Shown here in pieces: positions 1-9,396 of a stretch of 64,000 nucleotides of DNA. The stretch is from CP2-2F sp034436355 (GTDB lineage Bacteria; Chloroflexota; Anaerolineae; Aggregatilineales; UBA2796): positions 1 to 64,000 of the forward strand of contig DAOTVQ010000002.1 of NCBI GenBank assembly GCA_034436355.1. The letters run 5' to 3'. Under the pieces are notes generated by a model that had not been told where the DNA came from, made no database searches, and worked only from the letters and a program-made list of their open reading frames with translations. The translations under genes and the position numbers were made by a program. How positions within the stretch are numbered: position 1 is the stretch's first letter; each line of letters begins with the position of its first letter.

Positions 1-1
1 G

Positions 2-109
2 CTCCAGCAGGTGTTAGAGGCTGCCATTCCGCAGCAAGCGCCTGAGGTGCAGGCAGCAATCCGTGAGCGCCTTGCGGACTTGCGTCGGGTGCGCGGCACA
101 GGGCAGTAG
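2..109 (+). CDS. C-terminal fragment of an unidentified protein
   Basis: A frame open from the left edge ends at TAG 107-109 and encodes 35 residues rich in Ala, Gln, Glu and Arg, ending in VRGTGQ. The composition suggests an amphipathic helix with alternating charges. The family cannot be recognised from so short a tail. It converges on the HDAC-family gene on the opposite strand. The intervening 110-212 holds nothing I can identify. Confidence 0.4.
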   Translation, partial: LQQVLEAAIPQQAPEVQAAIRERLADLRRVRGTGQ

Positions 110-212
110 GGACGCGCTACCAATGCGTGCGGCACTTTGCGGTCGCTGTGTGGCGGGCGTGGGCGGTGCATAAAGGCGGTTAGGGCGTTGCGACGCAGCA
201 CTGACGGGCTGA

Positions 213-1104
213 TCAGATGCTGCAATATTGCGCGGCAATTTGCACAGTTTGGCAATGCACCGCCACGATATCTTCAACCTGTTTGGCGTAACCGCCTGCC
301 ATCGCCACCGCAACGGGCAAGCCCGCCTCTTGGCAGGCGCGCAGCACCAAATGATCGCGTGCGGCAAGCCCTGCCATGCTGATCTTCAGCTTGCCAAGCT
401 GATCGCCCTCGAAGGGATCGGCACCGGCAAGGTAGATCGCAAAATCAGCATTGGCACGCCGCAGCGATTCCTGCACACCCTGCGCTAAGGCAGCAAGGTA
501 AGCAGCGTCGGTTGTGCCATCGGGCAAGCCGATATCAAGATCGCTGTGTTCTTTGTGAAAGGGATAGTTCGTCTCGCCGTGTATCGAAAAGGTGAAGATG
601 GTCGGATCATCGCGCAAGATAGCAGCCGTGCCATCGCCCTGATGCACGTCACAATCGAGGATCACCACGCGGCGCGCTAAGCCTTCCGCCTGCAACGTCC
701 GCGCTGCGATGGCTGCATCGTTAAAGACGCAATAGCCGCCACCATGGTCTGAGAAGGCGTGGTGCCAAATTGACCGCCACACCATCGTGCAGTGCGGCAT
801 AACATGCCTCAATGGTGGCGCCGCTGCTGCGCCGCGAACGCTCAACCATCGCCGCCGACCATGGGAAACCAATGCGGCGTATCTCTTGGTGGGTTAGTTC
901 GCCCTGCTGCACGCGGCGCACATAGTCCGCACTGTGAGCGCGCAGCAGTTCGGCATCGGTGGCGGCGTGCGGCACGCTCAGGCATTCCGCTGCGATCACG
1001 CCTGTTTCAAGCAAGCGTTCGCGCAGCAGGCGATATTTCGCCATCGGAAAGCGATGTCCTTGCGGTAAGGGCAAAACAAAAATATCGGTGTAGAATGCAC
1101 GCAT
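213..1104 (-). pseudogene. HDAC-superfamily deacetylase, broken by a frameshift
   Basis: Two overlapping minus-strand frames together make one histone-deacetylase/AcuC-type protein. The first (from ATG at 1104) gives the N-terminal part: MRAFYTDIF, the HSADYVRRV segment and YAALHDGVAVNLA. The second frame, entered near 765-775, gives HHAFSDHGGGYCVFND, the metal-binding DCDVHQGDGTA motif and GADPFEGDQLG, ending at 213. Between VNLA and HHAF the family normally has a Gly-Gly-Thr stretch leading into the catalytic His pair. Here those codons are missing and the frame changes, which fits an approximately 11-nt deletion. The DPFEGDQLG signature resembles the bacterial class that acts on acetylated small molecules or proteins. 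As written, no full-length enzyme can be made. A sequencing or assembly error is the main alternative. The gene is divergent from topA. Confidence 0.75.
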
Positions 1105-1209
1105 ACGTGAAATTTTAGGCTACCTTGCCAAAGCCGCCAAATAGCTCTTGCAAAATACGCCGCATTTGCGAAACTTGTTCAGATGGATCGAAAGCAAAAG
1201 GTTGACTAC

Positions 1210-3852
1210 ATGACACGACTCGTAATCGTAGAATCGCCCACCAAAGCCAAGACTATACGCGGCTTTTTGCCAGCAGGCTATCAGGTGCTTGCCAGTATGG
1301 GTCACGTGCGCGACTTGCCCGAATCCGCCAGCGAGATTCCTGCGGCATACAAGGGTAAGGCATGGGCGCGGCTCGGCGTGGATGTGGACAACGACTTTGC
1401 GCCGCTTTATGTGGTCTCGTCGCGCAAGCGCAAGGTGGTGCAAGCGCTTAAGGAAGCGCTCAAGGGCGCGGAAGAACTCATCCTTGCCACTGACGAAGAC
1501 CGTGAAGGTGAGAGCATCGGCTGGCACTTGTTGGAAGTGCTGAAGCCAAAAATTCCCGTGCGGCGGATGGTCTTTCACGAAATTACCAAAGAGGCGATCC
1601 AAAAGGCACTGCGCAATCCGCGCCAAGTTGATCAGCAGTTGGTGCGCGCCCAAGAGACGCGCCGCATCCTCGACCGCTTGGTTGGCTACACCGTCTCGCC
1701 GTTGCTGTGGAAGAAGATTGCGCCGGGACTCTCCGCCGGGCGGGTGCAGTCTGTGGCGGTGCGCTTGCTGGTGCGCCGTGAGGAAGAACGCCGCTTGTTC
1801 CGTTCAGGCACTTATTGGGATTTGCGAGCGACGCTGATCTTGCCCGAAGCGCCTAAGATGCCCTTTGAGGCGCTCTTGCAAAGTGTGGGCGATCTGCGTG
1901 TGGCAACCGGCAAAGATTTTGACGACCGCACAGGGCAGTTGGCAAAGGGCAAAAAAGTGCTGCTGCTGGATGAAAAAGCTGCCAAAGTGCTGGCGGGGCG
2001 CTTGCTGAAAGGCGCATGGCGCGTTGCAGAGCTAGTTGAGCGCCAACAGCGCCAATCGCCGCCGCCGCCCTTCACCACCTCTACCTTACAACAAGAGGCA
2101 AACCGCAAGCTGCGCCTTTCTTCCAAGCAGACCATGCAGATTGCCCAAAAGCTCTACGAGGAAGGCTACATTACCTACATGCGTACCGACTCGGTACACC
2201 TTTCCTCAGAGGCGATCAGCGCAGCACGGCGCGCCATCAGCGCCCGCTACGGCGACCAGTTCCTGAGCGCCAAGCCGCGCCAATACACCACCAAGAGCAA
2301 GAACGCGCAAGAGGCGCATGAGGCAATTCGCCCTGCCGGCACCCAAATGCGGACGGCTGATCAGCTTGGTTTGAGTGGCACACAGGCAGCGCTCTACACC
2401 CTGATCTGGACGCGCACAATCGCCTCGCAAATGGCAGACGCTCAGATCACCACGCTCACTGCCACCATTCAGGTTGAGGATGCCCGTTTTCAGGCAAACG
2501 GGCGCCGTATTGATTTTCCCGGCTTCTTGCGCGCTTATGTGGAAGGCTCTGATGACCCAGAAGCGGCACTCCAAGACCGCGAGACGCTCTTGCCGCCGCT
2601 GAAGGTTAGTGATGCGCTTACCTGCCGCCAGCTTGAGCCGCTAAAGCATGAGACACAGCCGCCGCCGCGCTACACAGAAGCCGCCGTTGTGCAGACCTTA
2701 GAACGGGAAGGCATTGGCAGACCCAGCACTTATGCCTCGATCATTAGCACCATTCAGGAACGCGGCTACGTCGTCAAACAAGCGAATCAGCTTGTGCCAA
2801 CCTTCACTGCCTACAGCGTTAATCGCCTGTTGGAAGCACACTTTCCTGATTTGGTGGATACGCAGTTCACGGCGCGCATGGAACAAACCCTAGACGACAT
2901 TGCCGAAGGCAGCGCCGATTGGCTACCTTACCTCAAGGCGTTCTACTGCGGTGATAACGGCTTGGCAACACAAGTTGAACGCAAAACACAGAGCATTGAT
3001 CCGCGTGAGATTTACGCCCTTAGCCTAGAGGCGATTGAGGCGCGTGTCCGCATTGGCAAGTACGGCGCTTACATCGAGCAGATCACTGAGGCTGAGCCGC
3101 TGCGTGCCTCACTGCCGCCCAATCTGCCGCCCGCCGAACTTGATGAGGCTGCGGCACTGCGCCTGCTGCAACAAAAGGCGAACGGCGGCAATGTGATCGG
3201 GCATCATCCGCAGACAGGTGAGCCGATTCTGCTGCTTGAAGGGCGCTACGGGCAGTATGTGCAGCTTGGCGAAGGCGAAAATGGCGCTAAACCAAAGCGC
3301 GCTTCCTTGCTGAAAGGCATGACAGCCGATCAGGTAACATTGGAGGTGGCGCTTGGCTTGCTTAGTTTGCCGCGCACCTTAGGCAAACATCCACAGACAG
3401 GCGAACCAATTACGGCGGCAGTTGGGCGCTTTGGCGCCTACGTGCGCCACGGCGATGAGTTCCGCTCACTCACGGCAAGCGACGATGTGCTAACTGTCTC
3501 GCTAGCGCGCGCCCTAGAATTGCTCAGCCAGCCAAAAGGTGCAGGGCGAGCGCGCAAGAAAGCCGCGCCCGTCCGTGAGCTTGGCGCACATCCCGATGAT
3601 AAAGCGCCCGTCGCCCTGATGGATGGACCTTACGGCTTCTACATCAAGCATGGCAAGATGAATGCCAAACTGCCACCTGACCTAAAGCCCGAAACACTGA
3701 CCTTGGCACAAGCCTTGAAACTGCTTGTTGAAAAAGGTAAAGTGAGCGGCGGCAAAACACGGAGCAAGCCAACAAGCAAAGCCAGCACAAAGGCAGCCCC
3801 CAAGCAGTCGAAAAAGCCTAGTAAGCCCAAAAAATCTAAGGGCGCTGCTTGA
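1210..3852 (+). CDS. topA: DNA topoisomerase I (type IA)
   Basis: This 880-residue protein relaxes negatively supercoiled DNA through a transient 5'-phosphotyrosine link. The N-terminus has the TOPRIM start (MTRLVIVESPTKAKTI) and the acidic TOPRIM motif ATDEDREGE near residue 100. The active-site Tyr is in YITYMRTDS, about residue 323. After the core, from about residue 590, come several repeats with the pattern HPQTGEPI...GRFGAYV, the non-zinc C-terminal repeats found in many non-proteobacterial enzymes. The protein ends in a Lys/Ser-rich tail of about 40 residues that probably contacts DNA. I chose ATG 1210 over the in-frame ATG 1183 because family members begin at this point and an AAAGG lies just upstream. 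Confidence 0.97.
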   Translation: MTRLVIVESPTKAKTIRGFLPAGYQVLASMGHVRDLPESASEIPAAYKGKAWARLGVDVDNDFAPLYVVSSRKRKVVQALKEALKGAEELILATDEDREGESIGWHLLEVLKPKIPVRRMVFHEITKEAIQKALRNPRQVDQQLVRAQETRRILDRLVGYTVSPLLWKKIAPGLSAGRVQSVAVRLLVRREEERRLFRSGTYWDLRATLILPEAPKMPFEALLQSVGDLRVATGKDFDDRTGQLAKGKKVLLLDEKAAKVLAGRLLKGAWRVAELVERQQRQSPPPPFTTSTLQQEANRKLRLSSKQTMQIAQKLYEEGYITYMRTDSVHLSSEAISAARRAISARYGDQFLSAKPRQYTTKSKNAQEAHEAIRPAGTQMRTADQLGLSGTQAALYTLIWTRTIASQMADAQITTLTATIQVEDARFQANGRRIDFPGFLRAYVEGSDDPEAALQDRETLLPPLKVSDALTCRQLEPLKHETQPPPRYTEAAVVQTLEREGIGRPSTYASIISTIQERGYVVKQANQLVPTFTAYSVNRLLEAHFPDLVDTQFTARMEQTLDDIAEGSADWLPYLKAFYCGDNGLATQVERKTQSIDPREIYALSLEAIEARVRIGKYGAYIEQITEAEPLRASLPPNLPPAELDEAAALRLLQQKANGGNVIGHHPQTGEPILLLEGRYGQYVQLGEGENGAKPKRASLLKGMTADQVTLEVALGLLSLPRTLGKHPQTGEPITAAVGRFGAYVRHGDEFRSLTASDDVLTVSLARALELLSQPKGAGRARKKAAPVRELGAHPDDKAPVALMDGPYGFYIKHGKMNAKLPPDLKPETLTLAQALKLLVEKGKVSGGKTRSKPTSKASTKAAPKQSKKPSKPKKSKGAA

Positions 3853-3903
3853 CGGAAGCCTGTGGTACACTTGGCGTATTAGGCATCACAAAGGAGCTTT
3901 TTG

Positions 3904-4950
3904 ATGCGTTCCTGTTTAGCCTTTTTCGTCTTTATTTTCGTATTTGTGCCACTGGCGTTCTGCGGTCTGATTACGGCGTCCATCAGCACATGGATCACGG
4001 ATCGCAGCTTCTACACCGACTTGTTCAGTACGCCGGGCATTTATGCTGCGATGTTGGGCAGCAATTTGGACTATGAAGTCTCGCTCCAAGTGCGCGATGG
4101 GCAACGGCTAGACCCTGAGACGACCAGCGCCTTCTCAAAGGCGATTCAAGAGGTTGCACCGCCTGACTACATCCGCGATGAAGTGGTGCGGAACATCAAC
4201 GCCGTTTTCGATTACCTTGAAGATTTCTCTCGCGGACTTGTTCTGACGTGGGACTTGCGTCCGTTGAAAGAAAACCTCACCAATGAGCAGATCGTGGTCT
4301 TTGCAGATGTCTTGGTGAAGAGTCTACCGCAGTGCAGCGCGCAAAATCCACAGGAAGATTTTATCCTGCCGACCTGCTTGCCTGCCGATAAAAGCGCGCA
4401 AGAGGTAACCACAGAGGTGCGGGAAAAACTACCGCGCTTTGTCGAAAGCCTGCCCGATTTCCAACCGCTGGGCGATTCTATCCCACCGAATACGCAAAGC
4501 GGGCAAATCTTGGGCGATCCTGTGCGTTTTGTATTGGGCAGCGGTGTGCTTTCCACGCTGATTTTGGTGTTCTTCACGTGGCTCTCGGTCGCCTTCTTGG
4601 CAGCACGTTCCACGAAAGGCATCTTTAGTGTGCTGGGTGGTACACTTTTGGTACCGGCAGTGCCTGTGCTGCTCATCGGCATCACAATCATCAGCGGTGT
4701 TGCCACCAATGCCGTTGCCAACGGCATTGACTCAGCACTGATCGAGGCGGGTTTGCAAAGCAGCCCTGATCTACGCAGTGCCACACTTGGCGTTGTGACG
4801 AACGCTGTTTCAAGGGTTGCCAATGGCTTCCTGATCTATGGCGGCGGCGCCACAGGCTTGGCAGTGCTGCTGTTGGTGATCAGTGCCTTTATGCCGCAGC
4901 CGCGCAAGCGCAAGCCGAAAAACGACGAATCGAACCCTTTCAGCGTCTAG
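3904..4950 (+). CDS. Hypothetical multi-pass membrane protein
   Basis: The 348-residue protein has an N-terminal hydrophobic segment (residues about 4-27), then a soluble domain of about 180 residues that is probably extracytoplasmic, then three hydrophobic segments in the C-terminal half and a short basic tail (RKRKPK). I do not recognise the family. The soluble part has two well-spaced Cys (in QCSAQ and PTCLPA) that could form a disulfide. ATG 3904 is preceded by AAGGAG with 7-nt spacing; the overlapping TTG three bases upstream would be too close. It lies 51 nt after topA, and a hairpin terminator follows it. Confidence 0.75.
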   Translation: MRSCLAFFVFIFVFVPLAFCGLITASISTWITDRSFYTDLFSTPGIYAAMLGSNLDYEVSLQVRDGQRLDPETTSAFSKAIQEVAPPDYIRDEVVRNINAVFDYLEDFSRGLVLTWDLRPLKENLTNEQIVVFADVLVKSLPQCSAQNPQEDFILPTCLPADKSAQEVTTEVREKLPRFVESLPDFQPLGDSIPPNTQSGQILGDPVRFVLGSGVLSTLILVFFTWLSVAFLAARSTKGIFSVLGGTLLVPAVPVLLIGITIISGVATNAVANGIDSALIEAGLQSSPDLRSATLGVVTNAVSRVANGFLIYGGGATGLAVLLLVISAFMPQPRKRKPKNDESNPFSV

Positions 4951-4989
4951 CACCGCCTGTTAAACGCGCTATAGTTATGGAAAACAAGC

Positions 4990-5016
4990 AAGGCGGGTGC
5001 AAACTCGCCTTCTTTT
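4990..5016 (+). terminator. Intrinsic terminator after the membrane-protein gene
   Basis: AAGGCGGG (4990-4997) pairs with CTCGCCTT (5004-5011) through one G-T wobble, with a 6-nt loop, and is followed by CTTTTG. It separates the topA-proximal genes from the cupin operon. Confidence 0.65.
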
Positions 5017-5049
5017 GAATTACGAACTTTTTAGTGGAGAGCATGAAGC

Positions 5050-5472
5050 ATGGGTGTTGTTCACAAACGCACGGGAGAATCACCTTTCTGGCAGTGGGAG
5101 GGCGTAGCGGTGGAGCGCTACGGCGCAGAAGGTACCTCTGCCACCAAGCAAGTGTTGATCGGTGAGGCAGATGGCGCGCCCAACTTTGCGCTGCGCTATT
5201 TTACTATTCCGGTTGGGCAATCTTCCAACCTCGATCATCACGAACACGATCACGGTGTGCTGATTATGCATGGGCGGGCGCGAGTGCTGCTCGGTGAGCA
5301 TTACGAAGAAGTGAGCGCGGGTGATGTGGTTTACGTGGCAGGTTGGGAACGCCACCAATTCGAAAACATTGGTGATGAGCCGCTGACCTTCCTGTGTATC
5401 ATTCCACCTAAAACAGCACAACCAGACGTTTGCGCTGTACCAGCCCGCCAGCCTAAACCTGAGGCGGAATAG
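5050..5472 (+). CDS. Small single-domain cupin
   Basis: This is a 140-residue conserved beta-barrel protein. Cupin motif 1 is seen as HHEHDHGVLIMHG, with three potential metal-ligand His. Motif 2 is GDVVYVAGWERHQFENIG, giving the fourth ligand His. It most probably binds a divalent metal; the substrate is unknown. It is the first gene of a four-gene unit: the dehydrogenase starts 4 nt after its stop. GGAGAG precedes the ATG at suitable spacing. It might be an isomerase, a dioxygenase or a binding protein for the compound oxidised by the next enzyme, but the sequence does not decide this. Confidence 0.85.
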   Translation: MGVVHKRTGESPFWQWEGVAVERYGAEGTSATKQVLIGEADGAPNFALRYFTIPVGQSSNLDHHEHDHGVLIMHGRARVLLGEHYEEVSAGDVVYVAGWERHQFENIGDEPLTFLCIIPPKTAQPDVCAVPARQPKPEAE

Positions 5473-5476
5473 CGCC

Positions 5477-6523
5477 ATGCAAGCCGCCTTTTTTCACGGC
5501 GTGCGCGATGTTCGCGTGCGTGAAATTTCCGATGCTGAGCCGCAGCAGGGCGAAGTGCTGTTGGATGTGACGGCGGTTGGCATTTGCGGTAGCGATCTAC
5601 ATACCTACTTGCTTGGCAACATTGGCGGCGTCTCCAGCGCTGATCCGATTGTGCTAGGGCATGAGGCAAGCGGCTTGATTGTGGCGCTTGGCGCGGATAC
5701 ACCGCCGAATCTGCGCGTTGGGCAGCGCGTCGCCATTGATCCTGCCACACCCTGCCTTGCCTGTGAGTTCTGCCAGCACGGGCAGCATCACCTCTGCACA
5801 AGCCTACAGTTTATGGGCTACTTTCCGCAGCATGGCGCGCTCCAGCAGCGGATGGTGCATCCTGCGCGCTCAGTTGTGCCAGTGCCAGAGGCGATCAGCG
5901 ATGTGGGTGCCGCCATGCTAGAGCCGCTGGGTGTGGCGCTGCATGCGGCACGCTTAGGCGCGGTGCAGCACGGCGAAGATGTCTTGGTGATCGGCTGCGG
6001 CACCATCGGCTTGTTGTGCGTTCGGTTGGCGCGTCTGGGGGGTGCGCGGCACGTCATCGCTGTGGATCGCTACGCTTGGCGCTTGGACATGGCGGCGAAC
6101 TTTGGCGCGGATCACTGCCTGAATATCGCGCAGGTTGATCCTGTTCAAGAAGTGTTGCGCCTGACCAACAAGCGCGGCGTGGATGTTGCCTTCGAGGCAG
6201 CCTGGGTAACGGATACCGCTAACCAGTGTGCGTTGGCAGCACGCAACGGCGGCAGAGTGATCATTGTGGGCATTCCCGCTGAGGATGAATTCACCTTGAA
6301 AGCGTCCGTTGTGCGCCGCAAAGAACTGACTATTATCTACTCGCGGCGCATGAATCACACCTATGAGGCGTCTATCGCACTGGCAGAGCGCGGCTTGGTA
6401 GACCTTGACGCACTCGGTCAGTTCCAAATGCCGTTAGCACGCGCCGCCGAAGCCTTTGAATCAGCCGCAACCTATCAGCAGGGCGTGCTGCGTGCTATGG
6501 TTCTGCCACAGGTGAAAGGATAA
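5477..6523 (+). CDS. Zinc-dependent medium-chain alcohol/polyol dehydrogenase
   Basis: The 348-residue enzyme belongs to the MDR family near sorbitol, threonine and butanediol dehydrogenases. Catalytic-zinc ligands are visible as Cys37 (GICGSD), the GHE motif and the Glu in MLEPLG. The structural-zinc lobe has the four-Cys pattern CLACEFCQHGQHHLC. The Rossmann nucleotide site is VIGCGTIGLL, followed by an acidic residue in VDRY, which points to NAD. It probably oxidises a secondary alcohol or polyol. It sits between the cupin (4-nt gap) and the M20 hydrolase (2-nt gap), so the three are surely co-transcribed. Confidence 0.9.
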   Translation: MQAAFFHGVRDVRVREISDAEPQQGEVLLDVTAVGICGSDLHTYLLGNIGGVSSADPIVLGHEASGLIVALGADTPPNLRVGQRVAIDPATPCLACEFCQHGQHHLCTSLQFMGYFPQHGALQQRMVHPARSVVPVPEAISDVGAAMLEPLGVALHAARLGAVQHGEDVLVIGCGTIGLLCVRLARLGGARHVIAVDRYAWRLDMAANFGADHCLNIAQVDPVQEVLRLTNKRGVDVAFEAAWVTDTANQCALAARNGGRVIIVGIPAEDEFTLKASVVRRKELTIIYSRRMNHTYEASIALAERGLVDLDALGQFQMPLARAAEAFESAATYQQGVLRAMVLPQVKG

Positions 6524-6525
6524 CC

Positions 6526-7698
6526 ATGCTCTCAGAAGCACGGCGTGAACAGATTCTCGCCATCACACAATCGTTGGTACAAATTCCGTCTTTGGCAGGT
6601 GAGGAAGGCGCGGTCATCCAACGCGCTGCACAGTGGATGGGCGAACTGGGCTACGACTCAGTCCACATAGATGACTGCGGCAATTTGGTCGGTACACTCT
6701 ACGGCAGCGAAGGCGCCACGGTCGTCTACGACTCGCATGTGGATACTGTCGCAGCAGGCGATCTGAGCGCCTGGCGCTACGATCCGTTTGGCGCCGTGGT
6801 TGACGAGGGCAAACTCTATGGGCGCGGCAGCTGCGATATGAAAGGTGCAGTGGCAGCTTCGATGGCTGCCCTTGCCTATGCCAAGCAAGATGGTGTGCTG
6901 CGCGGCACGGCGCTGCTATCTGCCTCTGTGGGTGAGGAAGTGATCGAAGGCTTGGCGTTCAGCCGCGTGCTAGACGCCCATAAGCCTGATCTGGTTGTGA
7001 TTTGCGAGCCAACCGAACTGCGTTTGGTGACGGCGGGACGTGGGCGTGCGGAGATGATGATAACGACCTACGGCAAATCGGCACACGCCAGCACACCGCA
7101 ACTTGGCGTAAACGCGCTCAAGCAAATGGCGAAGTTGGTTGGTGCGCTGGATGCGCTGACGCCACCAGAGGATGCGCGGCTTGGTAAGGGCATTCTAGAG
7201 CCAACCGAGATCATCAGCACGCCTTATCCGTGTGTTTCAGTGCTGCCTTACCAATGCCGTGCGCGCTATGATCGGCGCGTGCTGCTTGGCGAAACTGCCG
7301 AGAGCGTCCTTGTGCCAATTCATGCGGTGCTTACACAGCTTGCCGCCACCGATCCAACTTTCCGCGCTGAGGCGATCATCGAGCTAGGCGAATTCACCTG
7401 CTACACAGGCTTGACACTGCACGGCAAAAAGTTCCAAGCGGCATGGCACACCGCTGAGTCTAGCGCTTTGGTGCAGGCAGCGCATTCTGCTTTGCAAAAG
7501 GCAGGGCAGGCAGCTGAGATCGGTCACTACAGCTTTTGCACCAATGGCAGTTATGCCGCCAGCATTGGCTTGCCCGTGATCGGTTACGGACCCGGCGCAG
7601 AGACGACAGCGCACATCACCGATGAATATCTGACGCTGGATCAGCTTTTTGGTGCGGCAGAAGGCTACTACGCGCTTGGCGCAGCGCTCTCGGCATGA
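6526..7698 (+). CDS. YgeY-like M20 family metallohydrolase
   Basis: The 390-residue protein is a co-catalytic-zinc amidohydrolase of the M20 (ArgE/DapE/ACY1) family. It shows the metal-binding HVDTV, the GRGSCDMKG motif, the catalytic Glu in VGEEV and the CEPTE segment. The order CEPT, GRGRAEM, GKSAHAS, then DRRVLLGET is typical of the YgeY group, which is annotated elsewhere as selenium-metabolism-linked hydrolases. The substrate is not known, and I see no selenium genes here. An AAAGGA precedes the ATG. Its stop overlaps the thiD start by 4 nt (ATGA). Confidence 0.85.
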   Translation: MLSEARREQILAITQSLVQIPSLAGEEGAVIQRAAQWMGELGYDSVHIDDCGNLVGTLYGSEGATVVYDSHVDTVAAGDLSAWRYDPFGAVVDEGKLYGRGSCDMKGAVAASMAALAYAKQDGVLRGTALLSASVGEEVIEGLAFSRVLDAHKPDLVVICEPTELRLVTAGRGRAEMMITTYGKSAHASTPQLGVNALKQMAKLVGALDALTPPEDARLGKGILEPTEIISTPYPCVSVLPYQCRARYDRRVLLGETAESVLVPIHAVLTQLAATDPTFRAEAIIELGEFTCYTGLTLHGKKFQAAWHTAESSALVQAAHSALQKAGQAAEIGHYSFCTNGSYAASIGLPVIGYGPGAETTAHITDEYLTLDQLFGAAEGYYALGAALSA

Positions 7699-8489
7699 TT
7701 CCACGCGCTCTGGCGATTGCTGCCTCTGATTCAAGCGGTGCTGCCGGTATGCAGGCAGACCTTAAAACGTTTTTGGCACGCGGTGTGTATGGCACGTCTG
7801 CACTGACGGCGCTTACCGCACAGGACTCAACGCACATCGCAGCCTTTCATCGCGTGCCGCCGCATTTTGTGGCACAGCAGATCAGCGTCGTGCTGAACGA
7901 TCTGGGTGTGGATGCCATTAAGTGCGGTTTGCTGCTCAGCGCAGACGTGATCGCAGCCGTTGCGGAGTCCATTCCGCCTGATTTTCCTGTCCTGATTGTT
8001 GATCCCGTGTTGGTGGACGGCAGCGGACGCCAAATCGTGACGCCTGAAGCACTGGCTGCCTACAAGCGCCTGCTTTTCCCACGCGCACGCCTGATCACGC
8101 CTAATCTGGATGAGGTGCGCCTGCTGACAGGTTTAACGCTTACAACAGTAGACGATCTCTACAGCGCGTCACAGACGCTTGCCGATCTGGGTGTGCGTGC
8201 GGTGCTGATCAAAGGTGGTCACGCCGATGCACAAATCATCCGCGATGTGCTGTGGGAAGCTGATCAGGTGCATATCTTTGAAACGCCGCGCCTTGCGGTG
8301 CAGAATCCACGCGGCGCCGGCTGCACCTTTGCGGCGTGCATCACGGCGGAACTGGCGCATGGGCGCGATCTGATCACAGCCGTGCGGACGGCACAGGCAT
8401 ACGTGCGGGCAGCGCTGGCGGCAGCAGCCGATTGGCGCATGGGCAAAAGTGAGCGCGGCGTGCTAGATCATGGTGTAAAGAACCAATGA
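7695..8489 (+). CDS. thiD: Hydroxymethylpyrimidine/phosphomethylpyrimidine kinase
   Basis: This 264-residue ribokinase-fold enzyme phosphorylates HMP and HMP-P in the thiamine pathway. It begins with the signature AIAASDSSGAAGMQADLKT and has the C-terminal catalytic loop as NPRGAGCTFAACITAEL, the ThiD version of the GTGC anion hole. Length matches the family. No other thiamine gene is nearby. Its overlap with the M20 hydrolase places it in a catabolic-looking operon, so it could serve pyrimidine salvage or a related HMP-like substrate. No thiamine riboswitch is visible before the operon. Confidence 0.88.
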   Translation: MIPRALAIAASDSSGAAGMQADLKTFLARGVYGTSALTALTAQDSTHIAAFHRVPPHFVAQQISVVLNDLGVDAIKCGLLLSADVIAAVAESIPPDFPVLIVDPVLVDGSGRQIVTPEALAAYKRLLFPRARLITPNLDEVRLLTGLTLTTVDDLYSASQTLADLGVRAVLIKGGHADAQIIRDVLWEADQVHIFETPRLAVQNPRGAGCTFAACITAELAHGRDLITAVRTAQAYVRAALAAAADWRMGKSERGVLDHGVKNQ

Positions 8490-8597
8490 TCATCAAACTT
8501 GCCACCTACACCCAACGTTAACGAAATTTCCTACAAGCCTTAATTTTAATCAGGCATTCTTAACAAGGAAGCGTGCCTTTCAAAGGAGTGGTTAAGC

Positions 8598-9278
8598 GTG
8601 GGCAAAGCCGATCTGCATATACACAGCACCTACAGCGATGGCAGCCAGAGCGTTGCCGCTATTCTGGCGCATGTAGAGCGCTGCACAGATTTAGACATCA
8701 TTGCCATCACCGATCACGATTGCATTGAGGGTGCTTTGCGCGCCCGCGATCTGGCAGCCGCGCAGCATTTGCGCCTATCGGTTTTGGTGGGCGCTGAAAT
8801 CAGCACCCGTGACGGGCATTTGTTGGCGCTCGGCATTGAGCAGCTTATTCCTGCTGCGTTGAGCATGGCGGAAACCGTTGCTGCTATCCATGAACAAGGC
8901 GGTGTGGCAATCGCAGCACATCCACTCAGTTGGTGGTGTCCATCTGCCTCTCGCGCTGTGTTGGATGATTTGCGCGGTGTGTTGGATGGCTTAGAAGTCA
9001 TCAATGGCAGTTTTGCCGGCTTGCCAACCAATCTGCGCTTGCCAGCTATCAATGAAGCGCACTACGGCATGGCAGAAAGCGGCGGCAGCGATGCACACAC
9101 GCTCAGCGCCATTGGCAGCGCCTACACGCACTTTGCAGGCAGCACCATTGCCGACCTGCTGCGGGCAATTCGCACACGGCAAACACGCGCCGAAGGTGGC
9201 TTGTGGTCGGTGCGCGCCTTTTTGCAATACGGCGTTTTGGCAGTGCGGCAGCGCGTGCCAAACTTGCGCTCTGCCTGA
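8598..9278 (+). CDS. PHP-domain phosphoesterase
   Basis: The 226-residue protein carries the full PHP metal-ligand set: ADLHIHSTYSDG, ITDHDCIEG, a middle Glu in GAEIST, AHPLSWW, and GSDAHT near the C-terminus. Similar proteins hydrolyse phosphate esters such as 3',5'-bisphosphate nucleotides or AMP derivatives. The start is GTG at 8598, supported by AAAGGAG about 9 nt upstream. A possible weak promoter (TTAACG, 17 nt, TAATTT) lies in the 108-nt gap after thiD. It is probably transcribed apart from the thiD operon. Confidence 0.85.
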   Translation: MGKADLHIHSTYSDGSQSVAAILAHVERCTDLDIIAITDHDCIEGALRARDLAAAQHLRLSVLVGAEISTRDGHLLALGIEQLIPAALSMAETVAAIHEQGGVAIAAHPLSWWCPSASRAVLDDLRGVLDGLEVINGSFAGLPTNLRLPAINEAHYGMAESGGSDAHTLSAIGSAYTHFAGSTIADLLRAIRTRQTRAEGGLWSVRAFLQYGVLAVRQRVPNLRSA

Positions 9279-9396
9279 GTGCCGTTTGTGATCGTTGGCT
9301 AAGGCTGCCCTTAGCACCTGATGAAAAATCCGTCCGCCGCCCTGAATGCCTGCTAGAATTATCCGTAACGCAAGCGTAACCTAATCTTGGCGTGCA

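Noticed and set aside
8490..8597. Possible thiamine (TPP) riboswitch around thiD
   Set aside because: No conserved TPP-box sequence is seen either here or before the cupin gene at the operon start.
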